In this document: positions 63,326 through 64,000 of the stretch, piece after piece
How positions within the stretch are numbered: position 1 is the first letter of the stretch
Layout: each line of letters starts with the position of its first letter
NCBI GenBank assembly: GCA_004369085.1
Contig: ML210181.1
Coordinates: 1-64,000, forward strand
DNA: 64,000 nt
DNA from: Coprinopsis marcescibilis
Lineage: Eukaryota > Basidiomycota > Agaricomycetes > Agaricales > Psathyrellaceae
Reading direction: 5' to 3'
Made by a program: the position numbers and the translations under genes
The notes under the pieces: model-generated
Databases searched by the model: none
What the model saw: only the letters and a program-made list of their open reading frames with translations
Told to the model about the DNA's origin: nothing

Positions 63326-64000
63326 TCACAGACCTAGCGTTTTAGAGTGACAATCTGGCTCGGGCGACCTGGAGAGCTCGGATTCCGGTGAAAAGTGCTC
63401 AAATTGGGTTATATCGTAGGTTTTACACCCCTCAAGTGAATGGCACAGCTCCGAGGCAACTTGAGGCAAGACGGAAGGAAATTCGGGAAACGGGACAGGG
63501 GAAATGTACTCTCGGCGGGGACGGCGGGTACTTCGGAACGTCTCCGAGATAGCCAGGTCTCGCAACTTTTTAACCGGGACGCCTCTCCAGGACAGCACAT
63601 GGCTGCAATCGATGTCAACGAACCATACACGCAGGAACGTCGAGCGCGACGTGTTTTCCACACCGATAAGACCTTTGCACCGAATAAAATTCATGGAAAG
63701 GCTAATAATGCGTAGGTAAATGGCGATCCATTCGCGGGCTGTGACCCTCGCAACAGGTGCCAAGGCTTCTGACCCCGAACCTGAGAAAGCTTAGGCGTCA
63801 ATGCAGATCCCATGGTCAAAACCACACGACAGCAAACAGAAGAAGTGGCAGTGTCAGGTGAATAGACCTTTTTCATCGAGCTCCTTTCCAGCAGAGAGAG
63901 TTTGTCGAAAGCTTGCATCTGAGATGTCGCACAGCTCCATGAAAATGATCCGGCCATCCATGACAAGCAATCTTTTCGAATCAAGATTGACTAACACGCC
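63326..64000 (-). CDS. Possible partial gene running off the window edge
   Basis: A 3' exon-like open stretch (63763-63326) reads VARVTAREWIAIYLRIISLS, MNFIRCKGLIGVENTSRSTF and LRVWFVDIDCSHVLSWRGVP and ends HSKTLGL. Upstream towards 64000 the minus strand shows another coding-like piece, KRLLVMDGRIIFMELCDISD. Both have plausible protein composition and would need one intron between about 63770 and 63880. The 5' end lies beyond the window. Family not recognised. Confidence 0.3.

Overview
The window is nuclear DNA of a filamentous basidiomycete, most likely an Agaricomycete. Genes are dense, strand use is mixed, nearly every gene is cut by many introns of about 40-65 nt with GT(A/G)xGT donors and YAG acceptors, and the recognisable proteins are basidiomycete-type. 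These include a GT69/CMT1-like mannosyltransferase, several DUF6533 membrane proteins and an Rph1/KDM4 demethylase. A Cantharellales/Ceratobasidiaceae source is possible from the style of the CCGGA-rich foldback repeats, but that is only an impression. No rRNA, tRNA or CRISPR array was found by eye.

Layout. 0.4-18 kb holds conserved genes: GPI1 (-) head to head with RHO4 (+), an FAD oxidoreductase (-), a Ser/Pro-rich protein (-), exosome RRP42 (-) head to head with an aminopeptidase P (+), a disordered protein (+), a GNAT acetyltransferase (+), the Cdc48 cofactor SHP1/p47 (+) and an F-box protein (-). 18-25.6 kb is accessory DNA: foldback repeats, a pogo-like MITE with a TA target duplication, and two DUF6533 genes on +. 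25.7-39.3 kb is a compact conserved block: a bifunctional lysine-ketoglutarate reductase/saccharopine dehydrogenase (-), MAK21/NOC1 (-), DPH2 (-) and, divergent from it, YPP1/TTC7 (+). 39.5-49 kb is accessory again, with four more DUF6533 genes, all on -. 49.5-61.4 kb is conserved: a CMT1/CAP59-like mannosyltransferase, an unknown protein, NBS1 and a KDM4-type histone demethylase, all on -. 61.4-64 kb is mostly without a gene I can support.

The most interesting system is the set of six DUF6533 seven-helix-type membrane genes. All point inward around the central conserved block. All six share an unusual 5' exon pattern: a short first exon, then micro-exons of exactly 10, 20 and 33 nt. Copy 1 (20.0 kb, +) and copy 3 (41.2 kb, -) are close inverted duplicates, introns included, and all six can be spliced to apparently open reading frames, so this looks like a living, locally expanding family.

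The conserved genes do not form one pathway. They cover GPI-anchor synthesis (GPI1), polarity (RHO4), RNA decay (RRP42), protein quality control (SHP1, F-box), lysine metabolism (LKR/SDH), ribosome biogenesis (MAK21), translation-factor modification (DPH2), PI4-kinase scaffolding (YPP1), glycan synthesis (GT69), DNA-break repair (NBS1) and chromatin (KDM4). Three pairs are divergent across 90-140 bp and may share promoters.
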